DNA of 64,000 nt from Phallusia mammillata. Taxonomy: Eukaryota; Chordata; Ascidiacea; Phlebobranchia; Ascidiidae. Positions within the stretch are counted from its first letter, which is position 1. Each line of letters opens with the position of its first letter. This document shows, one piece after another, positions 1 to 11,900 of this stretch. The notes beneath the pieces are model-generated. The model ran no database searches and was not told the origin of the DNA. It saw only the letters and a program-made list of their open reading frames with translations. The position numbers and the translations under genes were made by a program. The stretch lies in NCBI GenBank assembly GCA_003260075.1, contig QLIY01000395.1, positions 62,001 through 126,000 of the forward strand, written 5' to 3'.

Positions 1-880
1 ACAACATTATATACATTCACTCTTACAATAGGGTTTTGTGTATGTTTGCAAATTGATCAAGGAAAAGCGTGTTTTTTGAATAACTGTTACAAGTCTTCGA
101 AATACAAAAGTTTTACTGCAAAAACTGTTTCCAACGATGTGAATAATATGCCCTACATACAGAAAAACACCAAGTTATGTAATCAACGCTTGGTATGTGA
201 CAGATTTCAGTTTTACCGTGAACACAAAAATCAGTTTTTATGATAACTGGCAGTACGTCCATTTCTCGCCTTCCAACACTAAAGTTTGGAACAAAACCAA
301 TAACCATAGTCGAGAAAATATCCAATACGCAAATAGGTTTTCTGGAATAAGGGATAGTGCGTCAATACCACAAGGAGAGCTTTAGTTTGTGAAGATTGAG
401 GGAAGAAGTTTGTCATAATAGTCATTTTATCATAGATTTAGCAACCACACTCAAAATGAAGACAACAATATACCAAAAACGCTTCTTAGGGCATTGCTAA
501 AATTCCTCACATACAAAGCATGTGCATTCTAAACAAATTCGCCATCTACGCTGAGAACATTATAACGAATGGAACAAATAGGCCATTAACCGATATCGTT
601 AAAGCTAACGAGGTGATACCAGCAACACCATGTGAAAGTCGTGAAATTTAGAACACGTGGGCTTCGGTTTTCACAACTCGATACCGTAAAACAAGCTCCT
701 GTTATTTTTATGTCGTGTCGGGCTCGTTAAGTGAACTCGAGACACGTAGAAGGGCGGACAGCTTGTGGGCGGATGCTGTAACGCGAGCGCAGGTTTAACT
801 GCCGAAGACCGTCGCCTCTATGCCCGCCGGCAATCATTCGATCGCGATCGTCCATGCGAGGATACTAAGCAAATCATACA
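1..880. other. no gene recognised
   Basis: Short overlapping ORFs occur on both strands, but none has a recognisable domain, convincing codon bias or clear splice context. A GC-richer patch near 740-860 could be regulatory; I cannot support more. Confidence 0.4.
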
Positions 881-890
881 GACAGACGAC

Positions 891-1866
891 ATCAAGACTA
901 AAACTAGGCTTGTATATAACCAAGTGTACAGGTTGAACATGGCATGTGGTTGTAACCTTAAAATTGCGAATACGGCTTTAGATCCACAGTAAAGAAAGAT
1001 GCGTTTGGTGTTTATAAGGAGCTGATAGAATGGCAATTCACACGTATAGGTGGCGAAATTACGGACGACCTCAAGACTATAAAGCTAGGCTGGTATAGAA
1101 CCAGGTGTTCAGGTTCAACATGGCGCGGGGTTGTGTCATTAAAACTGCGAATACGACTTTAGACCCACAGTAAAGAAAGATGCGTTTGGTGTTTATAAGG
1201 AGCTGATAGAGTGGCGAGTCACGCATATAGGTAGCGAAATTATGGAAACGGAACAACACCAAGACTAAAGCTAGGCTGTTACAGAGTTGCAAGTCGGGCC
1301 GGGCTTTTCGGGCCGGGTTCGGGTTCGGGCCGGGTTCGGGCCGGGTTCGGGCTTAGGTATTTGTGAGAAAACGGGCTTAAAACGGGCCTGACTTTACGTT
1401 CCGTGCCCACCATTGTTTTTTAAATAAAATCACTCAGCTAAGCAACAATTCTCTGGCTTTGACCTAATGTCCACCCTCCTCTGAAACTATGTATTGTTTG
1501 CCCCATTGTCTACTATTGTTCATTGTGTTTGTTGTCTTTCTCTTCTTTCTCATCCTTTGTTGCAATGGTTTCGTGGATAGGCCTGTCAATCAAAATTTCG
1601 GGCCTAAACGGGCTTTGCAAAAACGTTTCGGGTTCGGGCCGGGCTTCGGGTTTATACTTTCGGGTTCGGGCCGGGTTCGGGCTCAGATTTCGGGCCCGCT
1701 TGCAACTCTGGGCTGTTACAGAACCCGAGTATTTAACTTACATGGCATGTGGATATAATCATTAAAAATGCGAATACAACATTAGATCCATAGAAAGACA
1801 CGTTTGGTACTTAAACAAGCTGACAGTATGACAATACCCACTTGCAGGTAGCGAAACTAAGGGAAA
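891..1866. repeat. three ~180-bp tandem repeats, the third interrupted
   Basis: Copies start near 891, 1069 and 1256. All carry a block reading gcgaatac...ttagatcca...aaaga...gtttggt, followed by a gtagcgaaat or gtggcgaaat block. Copies 1 and 2 are the closest pair. Copy 3 is more diverged and is split by the MITE at 1282-1710; removing the MITE and one target-site copy restores the unit. The function is unknown. Confidence 0.75.
1282..1710. mobile_element. non-autonomous hAT MITE (CGGGCC-rich family)
   Basis: The 429-bp element has perfect 12-bp terminal inverted repeats, CAGAGTTGCAAG and CTTGCAACTCTG, flanked by the exact 8-bp target-site duplication GGCTGTTA (1274-1281 and 1711-1718). Both ends are rich in gggttcgggcc repeats. 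It has no transposase ORF. The 8-bp duplication and CAG...CTG ends are typical of hAT elements. Relatives lie at 13673-13883 and beside the discoidin exon near 54.07 kb. Confidence 0.9.
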
Positions 1867-2309
1867 GGTAGAGAATTAAAATGTTAGGCAAGTTGCTTCT
1901 ATGCGTGCCATGTGACCAGTCACAAATGTATTGTGTTTTTTAGTAAGCACTGTTCGTAAGGTGACTGAGAATACCAGTAGGGTTTTTTTGGTCGTAACAA
2001 TAAACTTGAATGACTTCTGGGCGTCGATCAGTTGTAGATCAGAGTTAACAAGAGTTTATTGACGTTGGCGACGCTGATAACGGACGTGCGCACAGGACCT
2101 AGACACGGCGACTTGATAGCTTATGAGTCAACGTGTACAGTCATGTTAATATGGGGATGCGTAAAAACCATGTATATTTAGATATAACGGTCTATATATT
2201 TTCTAGGGCGTCTTCAAAGCTCTACATACAATTATGTAGCACTGCACACTGTTGACATACCTAACCTTAAAACAAACTGTACAACCGTTATCAATTTGGA
2301 TGATAAAAA

Positions 2310-5300
2310 ATGGCAGTCACAAACAAAACAATCATTCCGCAAGCATGGCACGGCCTGTGTATTTTACTTATTATTGTGCCTATCTTGGTAAATGCTGCGG
2401 TAAAGTCTTGTGCTTGCAAGTACTGTGGAGATGTGACGTACTGTCATCAAATGGGACACAACATTGTACCTATAGGTTTACCAGCACGTAATGTCAAAAG
2501 GCTTCACCTTTACGGGTAAGTTGTGGGTAGTTTGACTAATCGCTGATTTGTCAGCTAATTAGTAATTGGGGTCATATTGTTTTTGAGGCTTTGAATAAAG
2601 GCCGTCTAAATTTAGCAATAGGCGACAACATTGTTTACAAAAGATGCAAAGTGGTTTGCAAACTGACAAAAAAAGGAAAACTGTGCTGATTAACGAAACA
2701 ACTTATTGTTTAATTTAGAATTGGAAGGCGGGCCGCGCTTTTCGATAAAAAAATTTTTTTTGACAAAATAGCCTCATTCAGGTCTGGGTATTTAAATTTG
2801 CAACATTTGCCTTGTTATTTCATTTTTTGCACGAATTTTCGTTTTGACTTGTAGCATACAACCAAGCATCCCTAGATCTTTATATTGTCTTCTTTGCAAA
2901 ACCGAAGTTTTTTTGAATGGTAGGTTTAAACAAAACTTGACAACAAGGGTTTCAAGCTATATGTGGGTATATTCTCAATTAGGCCTAAATCGAGCTGTAA
3001 ACCAATTATAAGTTTTTATACTATGACTCCCAAGTAAACAATTTTCAAGTAATCACGTTGTCTTTTTTGTTATACGATGGCTCTCTACCATAAACTTTAA
3101 ATGCCTATTTTGCAAAGTGACAAACAACCATAAAAACACAACAACCACCAGGTCCAGTGTTTTTTTAAGGTGTTTTGGGGGACCGAAACGGTCCCCCAAA
3201 TTTCTCCAGCGGTTTCCCAAAATTCCCGTTTAAGCAAATATGGCTATTTTTTGGTATTTAAATGAAACACTTGCGGTCTCTTAAAACTACTTAGCGGTCA
3301 CCCAAACCAAACCTTAAAAAAAAACCTGACACGGTCAGATCTTAACCTAACGGTGCCTGTTTACAGTAACAACATTAAAGCTTTATACGGAGGAGATTTC
3401 CGAGATATGACACGGCTTGAAATGTTGGTGCTCAACAATAACAGCATACGCAGTGTTGATGTGGACGCCTTCACTGGCCTGTCTAAGCTACAAAGGTGTG
3501 TGATAACGTGAACTTTTGTACTTTCGTTTACTACACAGCCCAGAAAGGTTTTACTTGTTTAAAATTGTAAATTAAAATGTGTGAATGATAAGCTATTTTT
3601 CGTATTATTATTGCGCATGAAAAGGCAGTTTTTGACGCTAATGACAATTTGCTACAAAAACAAAAAAAACATCCAGTGTCAAGTCTACATTAATAAATTT
3701 GAAATACTGAACTTCAACGTAATCTTTTTAATGTTCTCGGAACCAAAAGTTAACACACATATATAATGTTTTAAAGTGACCCTTTCTTCTAAAACACCCT
3801 TTCTCTGTTACAACTACGTCCAAAACTAGGCCAAAGATGTAACAGTTTCAATTCTACAGCTTGCATTTGGAATATAATGAGATCGAATTCCTGGCTGAAA
3901 GTACGCTACGTCATCTAACAAGTATCAAGAATCTCTTTCTCGACCATAATCGACTTTCTACTTTTCCTGGTAAGCGAACAATATGAGCTGATATTGTGTG
4001 GAAGTATATGATCAGATGCTTTGCGTGGAATGGCTCAGTTTCCTGCGAATTGCGCGTCATTTACTGTCAAGACCGGGTTTGCTAATACTGATACAACTAA
4101 AAGAGTCGAATTATATTTGTTTGCCAAAACCCAAATTTAAGTCATTTAACTGTAATAAAAGCGGATACTTTTCAAAGCTGTTTCTTTGTAAGCTCAAACT
4201 GCCACAAAAAACGCAAATAAATGCCGCACAATCCTGTCAAAACGTGCACAACCAAACCTCTTAAATTGCTCAGTATTTTTAAGACGTACAGATTTGGCAG
4301 TGTCTGCTCAAACATGAATCTGCATTAATGCTAATACATTAGCCACATCAAGTGCTTTAATGTAAGAGATTCAAAGTCAGCGCACCGTGCTCTAAAAACG
4401 TTTGAGAAACAGAACTTGAATCATCAGCGACCTGCATTTTGTATTACACATGTACCTCTCCTAAATAGCTGCCCAACAACTGTTCGAAAACACTTCCGTA
4501 GAAGATACAGAGCCTAAGAATTAAGAACAACATTTGAGCTGCTTTCGAGATATTACCTTTGATGTAGCTCTTTGATCGTCCAGGAAAAGCTTCATGAATC
4601 GGCGAATACATTTCTGACCCAAACAAAAGTCTTGGTGGGGCCGACATAGCTCTGTCGATTTTTGTCAGCACTGCCAGCAGTTCAATACTCTCGCCGCGTT
4701 TCATAGTTACATAGTCACCCATTTTGGGTCCGTAGCAGTTTCCGATTCGAGTATAGCTGAAAACTGATCACGATGGTCCGAAAAGCGTGGGGTGACTTTA
4801 ACGACCGTTGATGTAAACAGACTTTTACTCCAGCAGAGATTAAATCAGCATCATCATAGCTTATAAAAAAACTGTTCCTTAACATACAACCAGTGTAAAC
4901 ATACGGACATAAACAAAGCTTAAAATCAAAAACTAACTCCATGTTGTTCTTTCAGTTAACAGTTAAAAGCGCATAGCTTGACCAAGCTCACTTTAACCGC
5001 GGCAAAAATACCTGCTATAAGGAAACAATACTGACCAATATGCAGCAGCTGGAAAATAACGTCTAACAACACACGCACACACACACACACACAATAGACC
5101 ACAGGAGCTACTGAGGAAGGCCAAAAATAACAGCATTGGCTATTACCTCACACGTATCAGCCGTCCTTGCATAAACTACTACGTCATACCTAAAGTTTGT
5201 GTATCTTGCAGAAGGGCATTTGCGTTTTGCTAGGGTTGGTGCAGTGACGCATAGGCAGTTTTTGGTACACTTGAGGATGTAGGGTCGCAAAGTGATAACA

Positions 5301-7608
5301 AATTTAAACCAGGCCATATCCTAATTGTAACATAACCAGACCAAATTCGAGGGAAAATATGATAGGATAAAAACTCTTTGTTCCTTGGTTCAAATAACAC
5401 AAATGTTTGAATATATATTTTTGTCCAGTTCCATGGCAATTTACGTGCAGACTAACATTAAACCTTTATAATAGTTCTTTGATCCTTACAGGCGACATTT
5501 CCTATTTAGATCGTTTGGAGAAGCTGACTTTGGACGGCAACAACATCAAGTCCATATTTTGGCCCAGTTTTATTCAGCTTGATCAAATCAAATCGCTAAC
5601 TCTTTGGGAAAATCCTCTCAAATGCGACTGCAACACACAAGAGCTAGCAAGGTAAATTGCCAACAAAATAACTCGACAAAAGTTTTTTAGGGTTTTTACA
5701 AGGATCAAGCGCCTTTGGACCTTCTGCCAATTTTTTGTCAATATTTTACTTGCATGACGGCCTTTGTTTTATGAAGATGGTTCGCAACGACATCCAGCGG
5801 ACGAGCGATTACCAGCACATCTTCCACTAGAGTGTGCACTTCAAAAAATAACTGCACATCGCCCAAAATAGTGTCGGTAAATATGTTTATATTATTTCTG
5901 TTGGTTTCCAACTACCACCAAGAAATGAATTTGGAAAAAATCCAACATAAGCGCCAAAACACAAAAAATTCATTGGCTGTTAAATTGTTATCGCTTGGAA
6001 CAGTTTACATCGTCGCTTAATAACGTATTGCGAACCTCTTATAGGTGGAACACGTGCGCAACGATGATACTTTAACAGAAAATGTGTACATCGTCAACGA
6101 GCGGGCTGTCCTGCATTGTAACGTCACTGGATCACCACCGCCTCTAGTGGTGTGGCAGACTAAAACAGCTGGGTTTGTGTATCCGTACAAGGACGGCAGA
6201 ATAGCAGTAAGTCGCTGCTAAATAGTTGATATTTTTACGCTAACCCGAAATGCTTTGGAAAGGTTCTGTAATAAGCCTCATTCGGAAAGTGTCCATTCTT
6301 GTACCATCAAGCATTTGCTCACTGTAGTATAACTAAGACATACTTGTGCTATGAATTTTATGCTGTACTCTGCGAAAGTTTTTTTTGTGTGTAAGTAGGA
6401 TTCTCCTAATATAGACAATACACGCCTTAACCTGAAATTGCCCACAATTGTGTGATCAGTCCTTTCCCTACTGCAGAATAACTTGATTTTTCTCGAAAGA
6501 AAAAAAATACAAAGGACTTGTCCCGTGAATTCTAGACTGTATTTTGTGAGTAGGCTTTTCCCAATGGCACACTGGTGGTGTCGAAGCTGGCGAAGACAGA
6601 CACTGGTACATATGTTTGCCACGCGCAGCGCACTGCAAGCAGTGACAGTGACATGATGAAGACCATTTTGTTCGTCACTGACGGAGTAAAACCACAAGCT
6701 ATTCCAAAAAGATCAAAAGTGGAGGTAGAGTTTTTTCCCAACCATTTATATTCCGTTCCAAATCCACGTATAGTATGTTGTGTTATCAAAAACTCCTGCA
6801 AACTTTAATCACTTGAGACTACTACTTCTAACAATTACCCAGACAAGTCAGATAATTAGCAACAGGAAAATTTAAAGTTTAGAAAATTCATTTACAGACA
6901 AACGTGGGCGGAAAAATTAAGTTGTCGTGTGACGTCACCGGTTTGCCCAAGCCCGCCACCTTGTGGCAGTTTGTCGACGGCGAGAAAAGCTTCACCGCCA
7001 AAAACGTTACAGACGAAAGAATGAGCATACAAGAAGATCCAAGCACGCTGATTATAACAAAAGTTAGTGAGGATGACAGTGGGGAGTGGAGATGCGTTGC
7101 ATGGAACAGCCAAGGTTGGGAGTAAACTAATACTGTTCCGAAACGACGACTACACTCGCTAGAATTGGTGTAGCATTAATCCGAGCTTTACACTTTTGCA
7201 GGTTCTGCGTTTGGTTCTATAGAGGTCAAAATCAACGTTTCGGGACTGAATGACGTCACAGTGATTATAATCGGCGCATGCGCAGGAATGATTCTTCTCG
7301 TGGTTGTTGCTGTAGTGGCCGCAATAGCGTTTACCATGCGAAAAAGACAGCGTCGCCATAGAAACGAAGCCAAGAAAAACGGCACAATGAAATCCACACA
7401 TGAGAACCATGCAGCGGTCGTTGAGTGGACTCGAGAGAATGACGAGAAAAGAGAAACAAATCGAGAGAAAAAAGAAAAAGGGGAGCAATTAACAATAAAG
7501 AAACCCAAACGAGATACAAGAACAAAAAATGAACAAGATCGTACTGAAAGGTTTGAATTGCCGCAGCCATATGAACATGAACCAGATGTGAAAGGTTTCA
7601 GATTATGA
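2310..7608 (+). CDS. LRR / two-Ig-domain single-pass membrane protein (9 exons, 553 aa)
   Basis: The coding exons are 2310-2515, 3367-3495, 3860-3969, 5492-5651, 5777-5876, 6045-6206, 6554-6724, 6898-7114 and 7202-7608. All introns are GT-AG, phases agree throughout, and the spliced length is 1662 nt. The signal peptide is about residues 1-30. An LRRNT cap (C34, C36, C39, C45), five to six leucine-rich repeats (such as LEMLVLNNNSI) and an LRRCT (KCDC...W...C) follow to about residue 235. Ig domain 1 spans about 236-333 (C of LHCNVTG, W of VVWQ, C of YVCHA) and Ig domain 2 about 338-427 (LSCDVTG, LWQF, WRCVAW). The TM helix is about 439-462. The 91-residue tail is rich in K, R and E and has no kinase. 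LRR plus two Ig domains recalls the Trk ectodomain, but Trk has fewer LRRs and a kinase. A cell-surface adhesion or receptor role is inferred. The start was chosen for its signal peptide. Confidence 0.9.
3155..3328. mobile_element. degraded hAT-like MITE in intron 1 of the LRR-Ig gene
   Basis: Imperfect inverted ends start CAGTGTTTTTTTAAGG and end CCTTAAAAAAAAACCTG, each followed inwards by an ACCG/CGGT block. The flanking octamers accaggtc and acacggtc match at 6 of 8 positions, as expected of an old duplication. Confidence 0.55.
5071..5093. repeat. (CA)n microsatellite
   Basis: A CA dinucleotide run with one interruption near its start, inside intron 3 of the LRR-Ig gene (between the exons ending at 3969 and starting at 5492). 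Confidence 0.85.
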
Positions 7609-7642
7609 TATTTGTTTACTGTTTTTAACTGTATCGGCGTGC

Positions 7643-7648
7643 AATAAA
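7643..7648 (+). terminator. AATAAA poly(A) signal of the LRR-Ig gene
   Basis: A canonical AATAAA lies 35 bp after the stop codon, implying a very short 3' UTR. Confidence 0.7.
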
Positions 7649-7795
7649 TACAGTGTTATCAGAGGCGGTTTAATCTCAAATATGTCTTTCTAATACTCAC
7701 TATTTGTTACTACGCCTGAACTTCATACTTTCGTCCACTAGTGTTTCTAGACCGAGCCAGCAGTGTAACAAACAAGCGATATTGGTAAGTTAACT

Positions 7796-8248
7796 CAGGG
7801 GTCCGCAAATAGTGGGTCGCGACCCAAATTTGCCTTCCAGTCTGGGTCGCGAAATATTTTAAATTTCCCAGGAATATAAGCATCGCATCTACAGTATTAA
7901 TGAATTTCGGCTTTTTTCAACCTTTTAATTATTATTGCATTGTTACGTATGACTACGTAACTGTGACATACAGTCTATGTAACAATGCAAAAAGTTAAGC
8001 GCACCTATGCAAGCATGCGTTTTCTGATTAGCTGTGTTCTCAACACAGAGCCCACAGTTCTCATTTGTTAGAATAAATACGTTCGTTTACCTACTGTTTT
8101 ATGTGAAAATAGCAACTGACAATAGCATAATAGCAGTCTTAATATTGATATTTAGTTGATTAGTATTTTCCACAGACTTAATGCTTGGGTCGCGAGAATT
8201 TAGAGCAATTTTTTTAGGGTCGCGCCAAAAAGTATTTGCGGACCCCTG
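7796..8248. mobile_element. non-autonomous hAT element (GGGTCGCG family), copy 1
   Basis: The ends are CAGGGGTCCGCAAATA and TATTTGCGGACCCCTG, perfect 16-bp inverted repeats. The flanks agttaact and agttaaca give a 7/8 target-site match. It is closely similar to the element at 9519-9988. No transposase is encoded. Confidence 0.88.
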
Positions 8249-8278
8249 AGTTAACAAATAGACAAATAAACTATACAA

Positions 8279-8729
8279 GGGCTTCCCAACCTAAGTAGTA
8301 CCAAGCGTTTTATAAAATTGGGTGCACAAATTACACAATAAACAAAATACTCTTATATATATATATTCACAATGAACCCTAATTTAAAATAGAAAAAGGC
8401 TTTTCCTATGTGTTACCCATATTTATATGTACCACATTTCACAATTAACCACATTCACCATTTGTCATACTTTACATTTCTTGGCTAATTTAAATTTGGT
8501 CCTAATCTTTACCCGGCAATTAACGACATTGTTCATTTCTACAAGCAAAAGTAAATAGGTCCCTACACACGTCTATTTGTATATTGATATTAATAATGCG
8601 CAAGTACCAATCTTTTCACAGTATTATAGCATACTATTGCATACGCTTAGTTCTATTGAAAGTTTGACTTCAACGCAAAGCTATAAACACTTTTTAATTA
8701 GGGTTACAGTTTAAGCGGTTGGGAAGCCC
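8279..8729. mobile_element. inverted-repeat element, class uncertain
   Basis: GGGCTTCCCAACC at the left end is matched by GGTTGGGAAGCCC at the right, 451 bp apart, in AT-rich DNA without an ORF. No clean target-site duplication is visible, so the family is open. Confidence 0.5.
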
Positions 8730-8828
8730 ATACTAAAGTATAACATGCAACACAGTTTTATCTTGCTTATTCGAATAGAATCGTACACATTCTTAAATTA
8801 AACGGGAGTAAAACATGAGAGAGCTTAC

Positions 8829-8958
8829 CCGACATCAGGCCGTCTCTTCTTGATATATTTGTATCTCGTCTTGACAAACTTCGCATGGGACTAGCCTCCA
8901 CTGTTGCACCTCCACCACTGTCGTTTTCAGGTGGAGGAGGCAGTTCTCGCTTGTTCAG
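8829..8958 (-). CDS. PTK2-like: FAK exon after FERM: Pro/Ser/Arg-rich linker
   Basis: Acceptor TTTTTTCAG and donor GTAAGC flank an open exon reading LNKRELPPPPENDSGGG, then SPMRSLSRRD and SRRDGLMS. It enters in phase 0, matching the preceding FERM exon, and leaves in phase 1. By position it equals the FERM-kinase linker, where vertebrate FAK carries the Tyr397 autophosphorylation site; no such tyrosine is in this exon, so further linker exons are expected. Confidence 0.75.
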
Positions 8959-11900
8959 CTGAAAAAAGTAAGGATTGTTAGAAACTTGAACAAAGGAAAC
9001 ATATTTCCTACTACAATATAGGCATAAATTGTTCACATGCATATTAAGAATTGAACAGATTTTTAAGTTTCTGTTTGAGGTGTAAACCCTGATAAAACAG
9101 GTATTTTTATAGAAATGTAGTTGATCTTTAATCTTCATGTAAACTACATTAAATTAAGGTTTAACAAAATGCAATCGCAACCGAATGCAAGTTAACCATA
9201 TAGTAAACTTTGATTTTTAAATCTGATAATACGGCAAACTGATTTAAGTTCAGCTTATACAGTTAGGGATGTGCCAAAAACGAAAATGCTCTGTTTGGTC
9301 GAGCACCAAGCATCTCATTTTAATGCTCGGTGCTCGGCCGAGCACGCTCGGTGCATTATGACGTCACAAAAAATCCCCTTTCTACGTTTTTGCTCTACAA
9401 GGTCTCTTACGTCACCGGCGGTGTTTTATTAAGCTGTCATGCCCTTTAAGTACGCGTTTTTCCACTATCTAATACATTTGAAAAATCATTCGTTTTTGTT
9501 CATAGACACCCTTTAGAACAGGGGTCCGCAAATAGTGGGTCGCGAGACGTTCCAGTCTGGGTCGCGAAATATTTTAAATTTCCCAAATATAAGCATCACA
9601 TCTACAGTATTAATGAATTTCGGCTTTTTTCAACCTTTTAATCATTATTGCATTGTTACGTATGACTGCGTAACTGTGACATACAGTCAAAAAGTTAAGC
9701 ACACTTATGCAAGCATGTTTTTTCTGATTAGCTGTGTTGTCAACACAGAGCCCGCAGTTCTCATTTGTTAGAATAAATACGTTCGTTTACCTACTGTTTT
9801 ATGTGAAAATAGCAACTGACAATAGCATAATAGCAGTAGTCTTAATATTGATATTTAGTTGATTAGTATTTTCCCCAGACTTGATGCTTGGGTCGCGAGA
9901 TTTTAGAATAATTTTGCAAAATGCTTGGGTCGCGAGAATTTAGAGAAATTTTTTTAGGGTCGCGCCAAAAAGTATTTGCGGACCCCTGCTTTAGAACACT
10001 AGTTTCGTATGTTAGCAAGGCATGAATATGCAAATTTAACGCTCGGTTCAGTTTGTGCTACTGCTCGGCCGAGCACCGAGCATTAAAAACAGCGATGCTC
10101 GGTACCGAGTACTCGGGTTCTAGCTCAGCTCGGCCCATCCCTATATACAGTAAACTACAGGTTTTTATTGGCTGTTTTTATCACGCTTTTGCGTGTCATA
10201 TGTTTTAAAATTGTATATTTCAGTTATGTTAACTTTTAACATCACTATATCATTCACAACAAAACTTTAAGGAAGTCCAACTTACAGCTTGAACAATAAA
10301 GCTCTGATCGGTATTTTTCACGATTCGACAGTAGCCGTCGATCAGATCAGCAATGTTTTCTGCCACTGCTAGCGATGGAGCGGTGATCGTGAGAGGCTGT
10401 GGAAAGTAAACAAAGGTAAATACCACAGACAAGAATCAACATAGCGCCTTCACGAGACCAGTAAGAACTGTAAAGCCTATCTACTTGTACGAGAGAAAAC
10501 ACAGTGTATTTTAAGCTATATTTGAGCTTAAGATATTGCGTTTTATGCATTGCTATTAAGTAGGACTCCTTTTTTAACCAATTTTAAGTGTTTGTATGGC
10601 AATTTTGCTAACTAACATATCAAAATCAAACCAATCAAAGAAGAAATATATGTGTCACACATAAATCAGTTTTTAATTCAATAAATGGAATTCTAACTAT
10701 TTTTTTACTTGCAACCAAATGAATCAAACTGACATTGTTAATTAAGAGTCACCCAAGGTTCTTAACAAAATAACAACGCAGGCCAATTGGGTCAAATAGG
10801 TTTCAACAACATATAATGACCCTTAGAGCACACTATACAAGCTTATTTTCAAATGGATCAGATACTAAGCGGACCTAAGGGCATCACAAACGTTAGTAAC
10901 GCTCAGCATTAGGTAATTATATCATCACATCCATACTTTCCAAGCGTTCCTAACACGGGAATGAGAATTATCAGAGATAACTAACGTTTGTGGTTCCTGT
11001 GAACAAAATGTTTACTTAGTCCATGCTATGGTACTTAATACGTCGCTTCCACTATACGAGAGGTAAAGCGAGGTAGAGTATTTTACCGACGTTTTTAGTG
11101 GAAATACGCAAACAAAATTGAAGATAGTTTTACGCCTTGGGGATGCAACAGACTGCAGCAAATTTTTAACAGTTTGTTGATAAACTTTCTAAATTCATAT
11201 GGGGGCCTAAATGCTTTTTCATTGATCTATTTTTAATTGGAACTTCATAATTTGAAAATCAAATGCGGTGAAAAACTTTCGTAAACGTTTCTCAAATCCA
11301 AATTTTTTTGCAACTTTGTTTTTGCCATGTTTGACGAATTGACCCAAAACAAAATTTCTTCATTGTTAAGCGGCATAACATCACTGGCCTATATAACACT
11401 GTTGCATTTTAGTGAGAGAAAACACAACACACATTAATGAATATCAGTTTCCAAATGAGCAGAAGACAACATCAATTGTTATAAATTGCAAAATAAAATA
11501 TTTCAATTTGCACACTGCATCAATAACCGAGCCAGTATAGTAACATAACACAAAAACTCTCCTGTTTTCCAAAAATAATTTAACTCATGCGAAAACCTTC
11601 AGCACAATGACTGGCCAATGTTTTTACCCATTGCAGTTTAAAAAATCTTTCAAAATCCGAAAACGAAAAACACTATATTTAACTTACTTCGTTGGCACCT
11701 TGTATCTTCAGTAGCAAAGTTCCTTTTTTGGTTGGATCAGTTGAAGAATCAGTTTGAATTGACATCACCTGAACACGATACACGATTTAAAAATTGCTCC
11801 CCCCCAAAAAAAACATTGCCTGCTACCCTAAAATGATTATAGGCATTTCAACAACATTCTACTTGCTGCTGCAAAGAGAAATGTGCTGTGGAGCTTGTTT

